Source: Paenibacillus sp. FSL R7-0204
Lineage (GTDB): Bacteria > Bacillota > Bacilli > Paenibacillales > Paenibacillaceae
Assembly (NCBI RefSeq): GCF_038002225.1
Contig: NZ_JBBOCA010000001.1
Coordinates: forward strand, 372,001-436,000
Direction of reading: 5' to 3'
Length of the DNA: 64,000 nt
Shown here: in pieces, positions 1 to 7,664 of the stretch
Position numbering within the stretch: position 1 is the first letter of the stretch
Layout of the letters: the number at the start of each line of letters is the position of its first letter
Notes under the pieces: generated by a model
Databases searched by the model: none
What the model saw: only the letters and a program-made list of their open reading frames with translations
Told to the model about the DNA's origin: nothing
Made by a program: the position numbers and the translations under genes

Positions 1-2
1 CG

Positions 3-266
3 CCGGGAGGAGTAGCCGCACCGACGGCGCCACCGCCGCAATTCGTACCGCAAGCACCAGCGGTCACGGCTTATGCGGTTGACCCCGGGGGCATTAGAGG
101 ATGCCTGTTCCGCAACACTTATATCTGGCTGAACAATGGTGAGCAGTTCTGGTTCTACCCGGTATTCGTGGGCCGTAATTCGGTCGCAGGCTTCAGATGG
201 AATGGCTTCTTCTGGGGATACTACGGCGTTGATTTGAACCGGGTTAGCTCGTTCACCTGCTTCTAG
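3..266 (+). CDS. Aromatic-rich hypothetical protein, 3' end only
   Basis: The open frame enters from the left edge and ends at TAG 264-266, giving about 87 residues of the C-terminus. It starts with a Pro/Ala-rich linker and continues into a compact Gly/Phe/Trp/Tyr-rich module with two cysteines (IRGCLFRNTYIWL and the final FTCF). Such a module after a low-complexity linker looks like a surface or coat-type small domain of bacilli, but I do not recognise a named family. The N-terminus lies outside the window, so the start is unknown. Confidence 0.6.
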   Translation, partial: PGGVAAPTAPPPQFVPQAPAVTAYAVDPGGIRGCLFRNTYIWLNNGEQFWFYPVFVGRNSVAGFRWNGFFWGYYGVDLNRVSSFTCF

Positions 267-342
267 CCTGGCTGCATCTCCCTGTTTGGCGTACCGTGAC
301 TTGGTTAAGTATAGATCAAGATCACGGACAGGGAGGTGTACT

Positions 343-609
343 ATGGACAACCTGTGGATGGCATTCGTCTACCCTGGCAGCTTCTTGAGTCTGCTGGGGG
401 TAGTGTTACTGATTATTGGTTATCAGCGGCGGCGCACAGGCCGGCGTACCCGTCTGGAGAGTGTGGCCCAGCCGGGTACGCCGGCACCGGGTGGACCCGG
501 CACAGCATCGTTCCAGCGGGAGGTACGGTATTCGCTGATGGGAGGCATTCTGCTTGGAATCGGACTGCTTCTGTTCGCTGGACTGGGCATTACTTCACTG
601 TTCAGCTAG
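343..609 (+). CDS. Small single-span membrane protein, unknown function
   Basis: 88 residues. The start at 343 is chosen because GGGAGGTG (331-338) lies at ideal spacing; an in-frame ATG at 286 has no ribosome site. The sequence shows two hydrophobic stretches: residues about 8-25 (GSFLSLLGVVLLIIGYQ), then a basic linker (QRRRTGRRTR), a Pro/Gly stretch, and a C-terminal hydrophobic segment (GGILLGIGLLLFAGLG). This predicts two membrane helices with a positively charged cytoplasmic loop. It lies between the partial gene at the left edge and a convergent MocR gene. No family recognised. Confidence 0.6.
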   Translation: MDNLWMAFVYPGSFLSLLGVVLLIIGYQRRRTGRRTRLESVAQPGTPAPGGPGTASFQREVRYSLMGGILLGIGLLLFAGLGITSLFS

Positions 610-631
610 GACAAGCCTTAACTTAGCACGC

Positions 632-2059
632 TTATAAGAGCAGCCGGGCCAGCCGGTGAATCCCCTGCTCAATCAAGTTCTCATCCACCTTGGCAAATCC
701 CAGCACCCAACCCTTCCTGCGGCTCTTAAGGCAGTAATGGGCAAGCGGATATACCCGGATTCCCTGCTCCAGGGCTAACCGGGTCACGGCTTCCTCGTCG
801 CAGTCTGGCTCCGCCTCAAGGAATACATGCAGCCCCGTCTCTGCTCCGCTCAGGATGAACCGCTCCCCTAGACCACTGGACGTTATCGCCTTGGTGATGG
901 CTTCATGTCTGCGGCGGTACACATTGCGGACTCTGCGCATATGGCGCATGAAATGACCCTTCTGGATGAAGTGTACTAAAGTGAGCTGATCCATCACCGG
1001 AAGGTGGCGGTAGGTCAGCTCCTGTATACGCGCCAACTGGGCAATGGCCCGTGCCGGGCCGATAATCGCCGAGATGCGTATGGCCGGGGCGATCATTTTG
1101 GAGAAGCTCATCAGATACAGGGTATTATTCGGCGCCTGGCTATAGAGCGTGGGCAGCGGGTCGCCACGGTAGCGGAATTCACTGTCATAGCCATCTTCTA
1201 TAATCCATAGCTGGTCCTGCACAGCCTGATGCAGCAACTGCTGCCTGCGCGGCTCTGACATCACGGAGCCTATGGCGCACTGGTGCGAAGGGGTCACGAA
1301 GATGAGCCGGGATTCGGGGTGGATCTGGTCAACCACAAGACCCTGCCCGTCTACAGGCACAGATGCTACGCGCATCCGCCGGTAATTCATCGCCATCCAG
1401 GCCGCAGGGAAGCCGGGATCTTCCACAGAGACGGTATCTCCTTCCGTGAGCAGGGATTGGGCAATCAGGTCAAGGCTGTGCTGCGCTCCTGAGGTCAACA
1501 GAATCTGATCGGGCTCAACCCATATGCCCCGCTCAAGCAGCAAGTAACGCTGAATCTGTTCCCTGAGCGGCAGGAGACCGTACGGATTGCCGTAGGACCA
1601 ATCGGATAATTCCATTGCAGCGGAGGCGTGAAGCAGCGATTGCCGCCATTGATTCTGGAAGGTCCTGTCCACATAAGGCTCATGGGGGGTGAAATCAATT
1701 TCCACCCCTTGAGGCTGATGGCCTCCGAACCAGTCCTGCAGCTGATCTACCGCTGAGTTCAGCAGGGGAAGCGATGGAGGAACGGGTCCTTCTGGTATGA
1801 TCTCCCGGGTTGTCTGGGTGACAGGGTTCCAATGGCTTACCCGTGTTCCGCCCCGCCGGGAGGTTACGGTATACCCTCTGCTGAGCAGCTCCTCGTAGAC
1901 GAGCTGCACCGTGGAGCGTGATACCCCGAGCTGCTCGGCGAGCTCACGGGAAGGGAGCAGCAGCTCGCCCGGCGCCCAGATGCCTTGTGTAATATTATGA
2001 ATGGCCTGATTCAGCAATTGCTGCCAGATCGGACTTGCGTCGTTACGGTTGACGAACAT
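632..2059 (-). CDS. MocR-family regulator (GntR HTH + aminotransferase fold)
   Basis: 475 residues, the usual MocR length. An N-terminal GntR-type winged helix (about residues 8-75, with LPSRELAEQLGVSRSTVQ) is joined to a class I aminotransferase-like domain (about 115-475). The PLP-lysine lies in SFSKMIAP (K321), and IEDGYDSEF (about 287-295) supplies the ring-contacting Asp and Tyr. MocR proteins sense PLP or a PLP-amino acid adduct and control neighbouring genes. Here the divergent neighbour, 153 bp away, has a flavin/PNP-oxidase fold, so a PdxR-like role in vitamin B6 or amine metabolism is likely, but this is inference from context. It could equally respond to another amino compound, as in GabR. 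Confidence 0.9.
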   Translation of the reverse strand: MFVNRNDASPIWQQLLNQAIHNITQGIWAPGELLLPSRELAEQLGVSRSTVQLVYEELLSRGYTVTSRRGGTRVSHWNPVTQTTREIIPEGPVPPSLPLLNSAVDQLQDWFGGHQPQGVEIDFTPHEPYVDRTFQNQWRQSLLHASAAMELSDWSYGNPYGLLPLREQIQRYLLLERGIWVEPDQILLTSGAQHSLDLIAQSLLTEGDTVSVEDPGFPAAWMAMNYRRMRVASVPVDGQGLVVDQIHPESRLIFVTPSHQCAIGSVMSEPRRQQLLHQAVQDQLWIIEDGYDSEFRYRGDPLPTLYSQAPNNTLYLMSFSKMIAPAIRISAIIGPARAIAQLARIQELTYRHLPVMDQLTLVHFIQKGHFMRHMRRVRNVYRRRHEAITKAITSSGLGERFILSGAETGLHVFLEAEPDCDEEAVTRLALEQGIRVYPLAHYCLKSRRKGWVLGFAKVDENLIEQGIHRLARLLL

Positions 2060-2160
2060 TATAAGGAATCCCCTCCCGGTTGTTGTTTTGGTACAGTGTC
2101 TTAATTATGGATTGCTCGGAACCGTCCTCTTTGGATATTTTAGCACAGTCCAATAGTTGA

Positions 2161-2166
2161 TATACT
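2161..2166 (+). promoter_or_regulatory. Candidate -10 element of the PNPOx-like gene
   Basis: TATACT lies 47 bp upstream of the ATG at 2213, inside the 153-bp divergent region shared with the MocR gene. No good -35 is found 16-18 bp upstream (only TTTAGC-like), which fits an activator-dependent promoter of the kind MocR proteins serve. The region also holds GTATACG 3' of the -10. The MocR binding repeats themselves were not identified. Confidence 0.35.
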
Positions 2167-2212
2167 ACCGAATAACGTATACGCGGAGGACGCGGGGAGG
2201 AGAGGGTTCGAT

Positions 2213-2761
2213 ATGAATCCGGTTCGTTACAAGGTTAGGGAATGTAAGGATGAGGCGAGGATAGAACAGTTTTTGAAGCAGGCGAGAATTGGGTTCTTGG
2301 GATTAGCGGATGGGAATCTCCCCTATGTTGTGCCGCTTAACTATGTATGGATGGGCGGGAAGCTGTATATCCACGGGGCCGGAGATGGAAGACGCAATCA
2401 GGTGATGAGTGAGAATTCAGAGATATGCTTCACGGTCTGTGAGGAATACGGAACCATCACGAACCCCGTGCCCGCCAAGACGGATACCGCCTATATGAGC
2501 GTGATGGTATTTGGGCAGGCAGAGCCGGTGACGGATCTGGATGAAGCTACGGAGGTCCTGCAGGAGATGATGAACAAATATGTACCCGGATACTATAACC
2601 GGCCTCTGTCCAAGCAGCATGTTGAGAAATACCGGTCGGCTGTGTACGGCGGGCCCGTACAAGTGTACCGGATCACTCCGCAGCATCTGACAGCCAAAGA
2701 GAATCCGGTTGAAGCAGAGAGTATGTACAAGCCAGGGACGAATGATGGGCAGAGCGTGTGA
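2213..2761 (+). CDS. Pyridoxamine 5'-phosphate oxidase-fold flavoprotein (NimA-like)
   Basis: 182 residues, a typical single-domain split-barrel flavoprotein. The N-terminal part reads FLGLADGNLPYVVPLNYVW followed by GKLYIHGAGDGRRNQVM, the pattern of NimA/PNPOx-like proteins (strand, 'PYVVPL', then the FMN-contacting 'IHGA...G'). The family binds FMN or heme and reduces small molecules; members annotated as nitroimidazole resistance proteins share this architecture. True PdxH enzymes have a different C-terminal signature, so substrate is unknown. It is transcribed divergently from the MocR regulator, its probable controller. AGGAGAGGG precedes the ATG. The gene is followed after 80 bp by the first 51-bp repeat array. 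Confidence 0.8.
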   Translation: MNPVRYKVRECKDEARIEQFLKQARIGFLGLADGNLPYVVPLNYVWMGGKLYIHGAGDGRRNQVMSENSEICFTVCEEYGTITNPVPAKTDTAYMSVMVFGQAEPVTDLDEATEVLQEMMNKYVPGYYNRPLSKQHVEKYRSAVYGGPVQVYRITPQHLTAKENPVEAESMYKPGTNDGQSV

Positions 2762-2840
2762 CGTCTGCACTCCAAACTGAATAGAGAATGAGCGCTCGGG
2801 CCGGTAACGGCCCGGGCTTGTTCGCGTTATGGCATGGGCG

Positions 2841-3020
2841 AATGTAATCGGAAAACCGAATACAATGGGCCGGGCAGGGGCGCGCGGACAGAAATGTAAT
2901 CGAAAAACCGATCACAATGCGCCGCGAGGGGGGGGATGGACGGAAATGTAAGTGGAAAACCGATTACAATGGGCCGGGTGGGGGCGCGTGGGCCAAATGT
3001 AATCGAAAAACCGATTACAA
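2841..3020 (+). repeat. 51-bp palindromic tandem repeats, array A left part
   Basis: Units begin (AATGTAATCG-like) at 2841, 2893, 2945 and 2996, so periods are 52, 52 and 51 bp. Each unit carries an imperfect inverted repeat of TGTAATCG / CGATTACA around an A-rich loop, then a G-rich spacer ending in GCGNGGGCCAA or similar. The fourth unit is split at 3020 by the IS element. The same core occurs at 17365-17705 and 25404-25616. Two 52-bp periods break any reading frame, arguing against coding. Confidence 0.9.
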
Positions 3021-3083
3021 CGGTGCGACCCCCTTATCCCGGAGTCCTCCGTATCAAATCGGTACTTGTCGTAGATATGCTCT

Positions 3084-4016
3084 TTATTTCGCTTTTTCTC
3101 TCGGCCAGAAGAAGCGGGAGCGGTCTTCTTGGGTCAGGACCCACTCCGCAAAGGTAGCTGGCGGCATGTTCCGAAGGCTCGTATGCATTCTGCGGTTGTT
3201 GTAGAAGTCCATGTACCGATCCACCGCTTCATAGGCCTCTTCGAACGTGTCGAAGGCCTCTTTGCGGAACAAATCCCGGTCGATATTACTGTGGAACGAT
3301 TCAATAAAAGCGTTTAAATCCGGCGTTCGAGGCGGAATGCGTTCATGGGTCATTTCCCAGCTTTCACACATGTCGCCAAACAGATGGCTGACGAACTGTG
3401 GGCCGTTGTCGGTGCGGATCACCGGGCGTGCGCTGTCAGGGGCGCAGTGTTGCTCCATGGCGCGTCCCAGCGTCTGGCAGGCGTGCTTGGCCTCACACGA
3501 CGATCCGCGGTGGTAGCCGACGATGACACGGGTAAACACATCGATAATGCTCAGGACAAAGAAATGCCGGTCGCGGCCCGCCACGTACCCGTACTTAATG
3601 TCCATCTGCCAGAGCTGGCCTGCTCCGGTAATGACCCGGTTCTCCGGCAGCTTCCGGGGATGCTTAAAACGCTTGTGACGCTGCGGCTGCAGGATATCCA
3701 GCGCCTGACACAGCCGGTAACTTTTCTTGTGATTGAGCTTTAAACGGTGCTGGTTCCACAAGCACTTGGCCAGCAGTTTGTATCCGTACACGTGCTCTTC
3801 TCCAGCGATTAATTCTAGCAGCCATTCCTGGATTTCCTCGTCGCTAATTTTCGCTCCAGACTCGGTCAGAGAGTAGCCGGGTACGGGTCTTCCGCGCCCC
3901 TGGAGTACGGCCTGTGCATCCTGTGACTTGCGTTTCTTACGGTCGTAGTACGTGGACTCTGCGAGCCCGATGAGACGTAGTACCAACGCTGCGGAATATC
4001 CCTGCTTAATGAACAT
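3084..4016 (-). CDS. IS3-family transposase OrfB (DDE integrase domain)
   Basis: 310 residues from the first ATG of the frame; in vivo it is probably made as the C-terminal part of an OrfAB fusion after a -1 shift near 4055-4061, because the frame stays open upstream of the ATG (reading ..SEKIEVAEMF..) and joins orfA. An N-terminal HTH_21-like segment (HVYGYKLLAKCLWNQ, about 75-90) precedes an rve catalytic domain with D139 (MDIKYG), D203 (RTDNGPQF) and E239 (NAFIESFHS), a D-35-E spacing as in IS3 transposases. It cuts and rejoins the IS ends. No disruption is seen. Confidence 0.93.
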   Translation of the reverse strand: MFIKQGYSAALVLRLIGLAESTYYDRKKRKSQDAQAVLQGRGRPVPGYSLTESGAKISDEEIQEWLLELIAGEEHVYGYKLLAKCLWNQHRLKLNHKKSYRLCQALDILQPQRHKRFKHPRKLPENRVITGAGQLWQMDIKYGYVAGRDRHFFVLSIIDVFTRVIVGYHRGSSCEAKHACQTLGRAMEQHCAPDSARPVIRTDNGPQFVSHLFGDMCESWEMTHERIPPRTPDLNAFIESFHSNIDRDLFRKEAFDTFEEAYEAVDRYMDFYNNRRMHTSLRNMPPATFAEWVLTQEDRSRFFWPREKAK

Positions 4017-4021
4017 CTCGG

Positions 4022-4345
4022 CTACCTCGATTTTTTCGGATAAGCAGGGGTTGGCTTTTTTAGCAGTTCACGCAGAATCTCAATCTCTAACTCCTTTTCA
4101 CCGAGCATCTTGACCGCCTTCTCATATTTCTGCTCGACCTCTACCAGGCGCTTCAGTTCCTCTACCTGCTCCTGGGGGTACGGATGATCTTGTTCTCCAT
4201 GGGCTTCCCGGTAATCCCTCACCCACTGATTCACCGTGGACGGAGTCACCCCATACTTTCGGGCAACCACCGCCGCCTTAATGCCAGATAACACCTCTTG
4301 CGCTGCCTTCTCTCTTGTTCCTGTTAAGTGTCCCATACCGTTCAT
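4022..4345 (-). CDS. IS3-family transposase OrfA (helix-turn-helix)
   Basis: 107 residues. The N-terminal half is an HTH (AAVVARKYGVTPSTVNQWV, about 26-45) that recognises the IS ends; the C-terminal half (about 60-97) is a Glu/Lys-rich leucine-zipper-like coiled coil (VEELKRLVEVEQKYEKAV), used for multimerisation in this family. It ends PAYPKKSR and its last codons overlap the open frame of orfB. GGAGGAGGATGAAC near 4346-4360 supplies the ribosome site. Confidence 0.92.
   Translation of the reverse strand: MNGMGHLTGTREKAAQEVLSGIKAAVVARKYGVTPSTVNQWVRDYREAHGEQDHPYPQEQVEELKRLVEVEQKYEKAVKMLGEKELEIEILRELLKKPTPAYPKKSR
4055..4061 (-). other. Programmed -1 frameshift heptamer A AAA AAG of the IS
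   Basis: On the minus strand the orfA codons read CTA AAA AAG, so A_AAA_AAG is exactly in phase for tandem -1 slippage. Slipping gives KKANPCLSEKIEVAEMFIKQ, joining orfA to the orfB frame past the orfA stop at 4022-4024. This is the standard IS3-family device for making OrfAB transposase. The phase and continuity are seen directly; use is inferred from the family. Confidence 0.8.
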
Positions 4346-4411
4346 CCTCCTCCTATCTCTAGTCTACATTTTTGTGGGGGAGGACTCCAACTTCATTAGG
4401 GGGCTGTGGAG

Positions 4412-4509
4412 ACAATGCGCCGCGAGGGGGGGATGGACGGAAATGTAATCGAAAAACCGATCACAATGGGCAGGGTGAGGGCGTGTGGACCAAATGTAAG
4501 CGAGGATAG
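4412..4509 (+). repeat. 51-bp palindromic tandem repeats, array A right part
   Basis: This is the remainder of the fourth unit after the IS (from the duplicated ACAA), a full unit from 4442 (TGTAATCG, loop, CGATCACA) and a decayed one from 4493 (AATGTAAGCGAGG). The step 4442 to 4493 is 51 bp. With the IS and one ACAA removed, the step from 2996 to 4442 is also 51 bp. The LRR gene starts 130 bp further on. Confidence 0.88.
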
Positions 4510-4637
4510 AGGGCCGGCAAAGTTGCTGTGAGCCCCAGGATATCGTATGGTTGAGTTAATATAGCAAACAAAGGTAGTATAGAGAATATTAGTAGGATCG
4601 AGAATACAGGTAGGATCGAGCAGAAAGGATGAAGCAA

Positions 4638-5846
4638 ATGTCCACAGATAACCAAGCTCTTCCCCCGGCTCCGATTACAGAACCCGGACGGTATGTCCTT
4701 GATCTGACGGGGCCCGGCAGCCACACGCTTGAACGCAAGCCCGGTATGGGCAGCTTATCGATCGGCCCCAAGGGCTTGAAGCAACCAGCGGAGGTGCTGG
4801 TCGCTGCGGAAGAGCGCATCAACTGGTCCGTCTTCGAGCCCTTCGCCACCCCGGCCGGCTCGCCATGGCCGCGTTATATAAGCTATACCGGCGGTGATGC
4901 GGGGTTCCTCGAGTGGGCGGAGCGGCGGCCTATTGAGACTATAAGCTGGACCCCGGTGCTGCCGGAGGGTGCATCCTTGGACGGTAGTCAGGCGGATATC
5001 TATACCCTGGGTATCAGACTGGGTCCTCTGGCAAATGGACAGCTGAGCCTGGTCCTGCCGGACAAGCTGTACAACCTGAGCTTGTCTGGTGATCTGACCC
5101 GCTTCTCGGCTTCCGGCCATCTGCCGGCTTATCTGGGCCTGGTGCCGGACACGAACCGGCGCAAGAGCGATGCGCCTTACCGGTTGCCGGACCTCGGCGT
5201 GCTGAATGGGGTGACCACTCTGGCGTTGAATAGCCCGCCCTTGGGCCAGCCCATCTCGCTGGACGGCCTGGAGCAATTCCCGAACCTGGAGTCGCTCAGC
5301 CTGTGGGGAAGCTTCTGCGATCTGGAGGCGCTTGCCCGCCTGACGGGGCTGACCAGCCTGGAGCTCCGTTTCATGCCGGAGCTGGAAGGCCTGCCTTCCC
5401 TGGATACATGGCCGCTGCTGAACCGGTTCATCGCCTACAATGTCGAGGAGGCCGTAGGCAAACGTCTGCGGCAGCAGATGAAGGCGCGCGCCAAGGTGCG
5501 CCCTTGGGATGAGTATGCGTCGGTGAGCCAGCTGAGGAAGCCCGAGTGGTGGGTGAGTGAGTACGGCCGCCCGTTCTCCGCCTGGCCGAAGCGTCTCGCC
5601 AAGCTGGCGAACGAAGCCTACGATACTGCACAAGCAGATATGGCGGAGGCCCGCAATCTTGAAGAGGCGGAAGCAGCCATTACCGCCTTCACCCTGTGCT
5701 TCAATTCACTGAAGGGCATCGAGACTACCGAGAGGGAAGACCTTGGCGAAGCCGTATGGCAGCTCAGCCAGTCAGAGCACCAGATCGGGCAGCCTATAAC
5801 AGAGGAATTGGCGCAGAGCTGGTTCGATGCGGCCCGTGATTATTAA
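4638..5846 (+). CDS. Leucine-rich-repeat protein, unknown function
   Basis: 402 residues from ATG 4638. An in-frame ATG at 4629 directly abuts the AAAGG of the ribosome site, whereas 4638 has normal spacing, so 4638 is preferred. The middle (about 160-270) has leucine-rich repeats of the pattern LEQFPNLESLSLWG and LTGLTSLELRFMP. The N-terminal 150 residues have no motif I recognise. The C-terminal third (about 275-400) is charged and helical with two Trp-rich spots (PEWWVSEYG). No signal peptide or membrane segment, so cytoplasmic. LRRs normally bind proteins. The gene sits alone between the repeat/IS region and mqo. Confidence 0.65.
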   Translation: MSTDNQALPPAPITEPGRYVLDLTGPGSHTLERKPGMGSLSIGPKGLKQPAEVLVAAEERINWSVFEPFATPAGSPWPRYISYTGGDAGFLEWAERRPIETISWTPVLPEGASLDGSQADIYTLGIRLGPLANGQLSLVLPDKLYNLSLSGDLTRFSASGHLPAYLGLVPDTNRRKSDAPYRLPDLGVLNGVTTLALNSPPLGQPISLDGLEQFPNLESLSLWGSFCDLEALARLTGLTSLELRFMPELEGLPSLDTWPLLNRFIAYNVEEAVGKRLRQQMKARAKVRPWDEYASVSQLRKPEWWVSEYGRPFSAWPKRLAKLANEAYDTAQADMAEARNLEEAEAAITAFTLCFNSLKGIETTEREDLGEAVWQLSQSEHQIGQPITEELAQSWFDAARDY

Positions 5847-5884
5847 CTAAAAAGTTTATAAAAAATAAGATAAATCTTAAAATT

Positions 5885-5906
5885 TAGTTTCATTAGTGAT
5901 AAACTA
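5885..5906. promoter_or_regulatory. Inverted repeat upstream of mqo
   Basis: TAGTTT and AAACTA flank a 10-bp centre in an AT-rich stretch 115 bp before the mqo start. It could be an operator or part of the promoter region; there is no T-tract, so it is not a convincing terminator for the LRR gene. No clear -35/-10 pair was found in 5847-6020. Confidence 0.25.
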
Positions 5907-6020
5907 GGATCAGGATTGATCCAAACGGTGTGTGACCTGGTCCGCGCTGGCTTGCTATGGCGCCTAAGCAGGAGTGTCTGCATCCTTCCTGCAAATCGTA
6001 GGGTAGAAGGACGGTATAAT

Positions 6021-7544
6021 ATGAGCAACCAACAAACAAAAACAGACGTTATTTTAATTGGTGCTGGAATCATGAGTGCAACACTTGGTTCATTGTTAAA
6101 GGAATTAGTACCGGATTGGCAAATAACCGTGTTTGAGCGGCGTGCGGGTGCCGGGGAGGAGAGCTCAGGTGAATGGAACAATGCGGGAACGGGGCATTCT
6201 TCACTCTGCGAGCTTAACTATACTACAGAGCAGCCGGACGGATCGATTGACATCAGCAAGGCGATTAAGGTGAACGAGGAATTTCAGTTCTCCAAGCAAT
6301 TCTGGTCCTATCTGGTGAGCCAGAAACGAATACACAATCCGCAGGATTTCATTGTTCCTGTGCCACATATGAGCTTTGTGGAAGGGCAGAAGGATGTTAC
6401 ATTTTTACAAAAACGATTTGAAGCGCTTTCAAATAGCCCGCTGTTTCAAGGGATGGAATTCTCCGATGATCCAAAGCGCCTGATGGAATGGATTCCGCTG
6501 ATGATGAAGAACCGGAAGCTGGACCAGCCGATAGCGGCGACCAAAATCGATTCGGGAACGGATGTGAACTTCGGCGCCCTGACCCGTATGCTGTTCAACC
6601 ACTTGCAGAGCAATAACACCGATATCAGATATAATCATCAGGTGGATGACCTGAAGCGCGCGCAGGACGGCTCCTGGGAGCTGAAGGTGAAGAATCTCGC
6701 CAGCGGCGTGACAGAGCGTCATAACGCCAAGTTCGTCTTCATCGGCGGCGGGGGAGGAAGTCTGCATCTGCTGCAGAAATCCGGTATCCCGGAAGGCAAA
6801 AAGATTGGCGGATTCCCGGTAAGCGGACTGTTCATGGTCTGCAAGAAGCCGGAGATTGTAGCCCAGCATCATGCCAAGGTGTATGGAAAGGCTGCGGTGG
6901 GTGCGCCTCCGATGTCTGTTCCGCATCTGGATACCCGGGTGATCGATAAGCAGGAATCCCTGTTCTTCGGGCCGTTTGCCGGCTTCTCGCCTAAGTTCCT
7001 GAAATACGGCTCTATGTTCGATCTGATTACCTCGGTCAAGCCGGATAATCTGGTTACGATGCTTGCAGCAGGAGCGAAGAACCTGTCATTGACCAAATAT
7101 CTGATCGGGCAGGTCATGCTGTCCAAAGAACAGCGCATGGAAGCGCTGCGGGAGTTCATCCCGGATGCGAACAGCGAGGATTGGGAGCTGGTGGTGGCGG
7201 GCCAGCGGGTGCAGATTATTAAGGATACAGCGGCCGGTAAGGGCATGCTTCAATTCGGAACGGAAGTGATCAGCAGTGCGGACGGCTCCATCGCCGCATT
7301 GCTGGGAGCCTCGCCAGGGGCGTCAACAGCCGTCTCTGTCATGCTGGAGGTCATCACCAAGTGCTTCCCGCAGCAGATCAAGGCCTGGGAGCCGAAGATC
7401 AAGCAGATGATTCCTGCCTACGGCATGTCCCTGTCCGCTAACCCGAAGCTATTGAACGACATTCATGCTTCTGCAGCGCACACGCTGGGCCTGACGAATG
7501 GAACAGATGGGCATGAGCCGCCGGCCGCGGTCAATCATCTATAG
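6021..7544 (+). CDS. mqo: Malate:quinone oxidoreductase
   Basis: 507 residues, normal for Mqo. The ATG at 6021 is chosen over an upstream in-frame ATG (5916) because AGAAGG lies 10 bp before it and the protein then begins just before the FAD-binding motif [12 protein letters not shown]. Further family marks are [14 protein letters not shown] (about 42-55), [19 protein letters not shown], and [11 protein letters not shown] in the middle. Mqo is a peripheral membrane flavoenzyme that oxidises malate to oxaloacetate and feeds electrons to quinone, bypassing NAD-dependent malate dehydrogenase. It is monocistronic, with a strong bidirectional hairpin behind it. Identification is firm. Confidence 0.95.
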   Translation: MSNQQTKTDVILIGAGIMSATLGSLLKELVPDWQITVFERRAGAGEESSGEWNNAGTGHSSLCELNYTTEQPDGSIDISKAIKVNEEFQFSKQFWSYLVSQKRIHNPQDFIVPVPHMSFVEGQKDVTFLQKRFEALSNSPLFQGMEFSDDPKRLMEWIPLMMKNRKLDQPIAATKIDSGTDVNFGALTRMLFNHLQSNNTDIRYNHQVDDLKRAQDGSWELKVKNLASGVTERHNAKFVFIGGGGGSLHLLQKSGIPEGKKIGGFPVSGLFMVCKKPEIVAQHHAKVYGKAAVGAPPMSVPHLDTRVIDKQESLFFGPFAGFSPKFLKYGSMFDLITSVKPDNLVTMLAAGAKNLSLTKYLIGQVMLSKEQRMEALREFIPDANSEDWELVVAGQRVQIIKDTAAGKGMLQFGTEVISSADGSIAALLGASPGASTAVSVMLEVITKCFPQQIKAWEPKIKQMIPAYGMSLSANPKLLNDIHASAAHTLGLTNGTDGHEPPAAVNHL

Positions 7545-7591
7545 CCATAGAGAGCGTGCGGCTGACCACCAGCCAGCTCTTATATACATGC

Positions 7592-7621
7592 AAAGAGGCC
7601 ATCCCCGGGGATAGCCTCTTT
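7592..7621. terminator. Bidirectional terminator between mqo and MFS gene
   Basis: AAAGAGGC and GCCTCTTT pair around a nearly self-complementary core (ATCCCC/GGGGAT). The two flanking genes converge here, and A/T-rich ends on both sides suit termination in both directions. Confidence 0.75.
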
Positions 7622-7664
7622 GTCTTGCTGTGTTCATCTCCCGGACTGAGTACTTCAAGGGCGA

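Larger units (their letters stand above)
3021..4411 (-). mobile_element. IS3-family insertion sequence, intact
   Basis: 1391 bp with orfA and orfB transposase genes on the minus strand. Ends are inferred from ACAA at 3017-3020 repeated at 4412-4415, a 4-bp target duplication. Imperfect terminal inverted repeats share CCCCCT-AT and GGAGTCCTCC (left end near 3029-3050, right end near 4375-4405). Removing the element and one ACAA restores a repeat unit of exactly 51 bp, which supports these limits. Both reading frames, the DDE triad and a canonical frameshift heptamer are intact, so the element looks recently active. Assignment to a named IS would need a database comparison. Confidence 0.85.
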
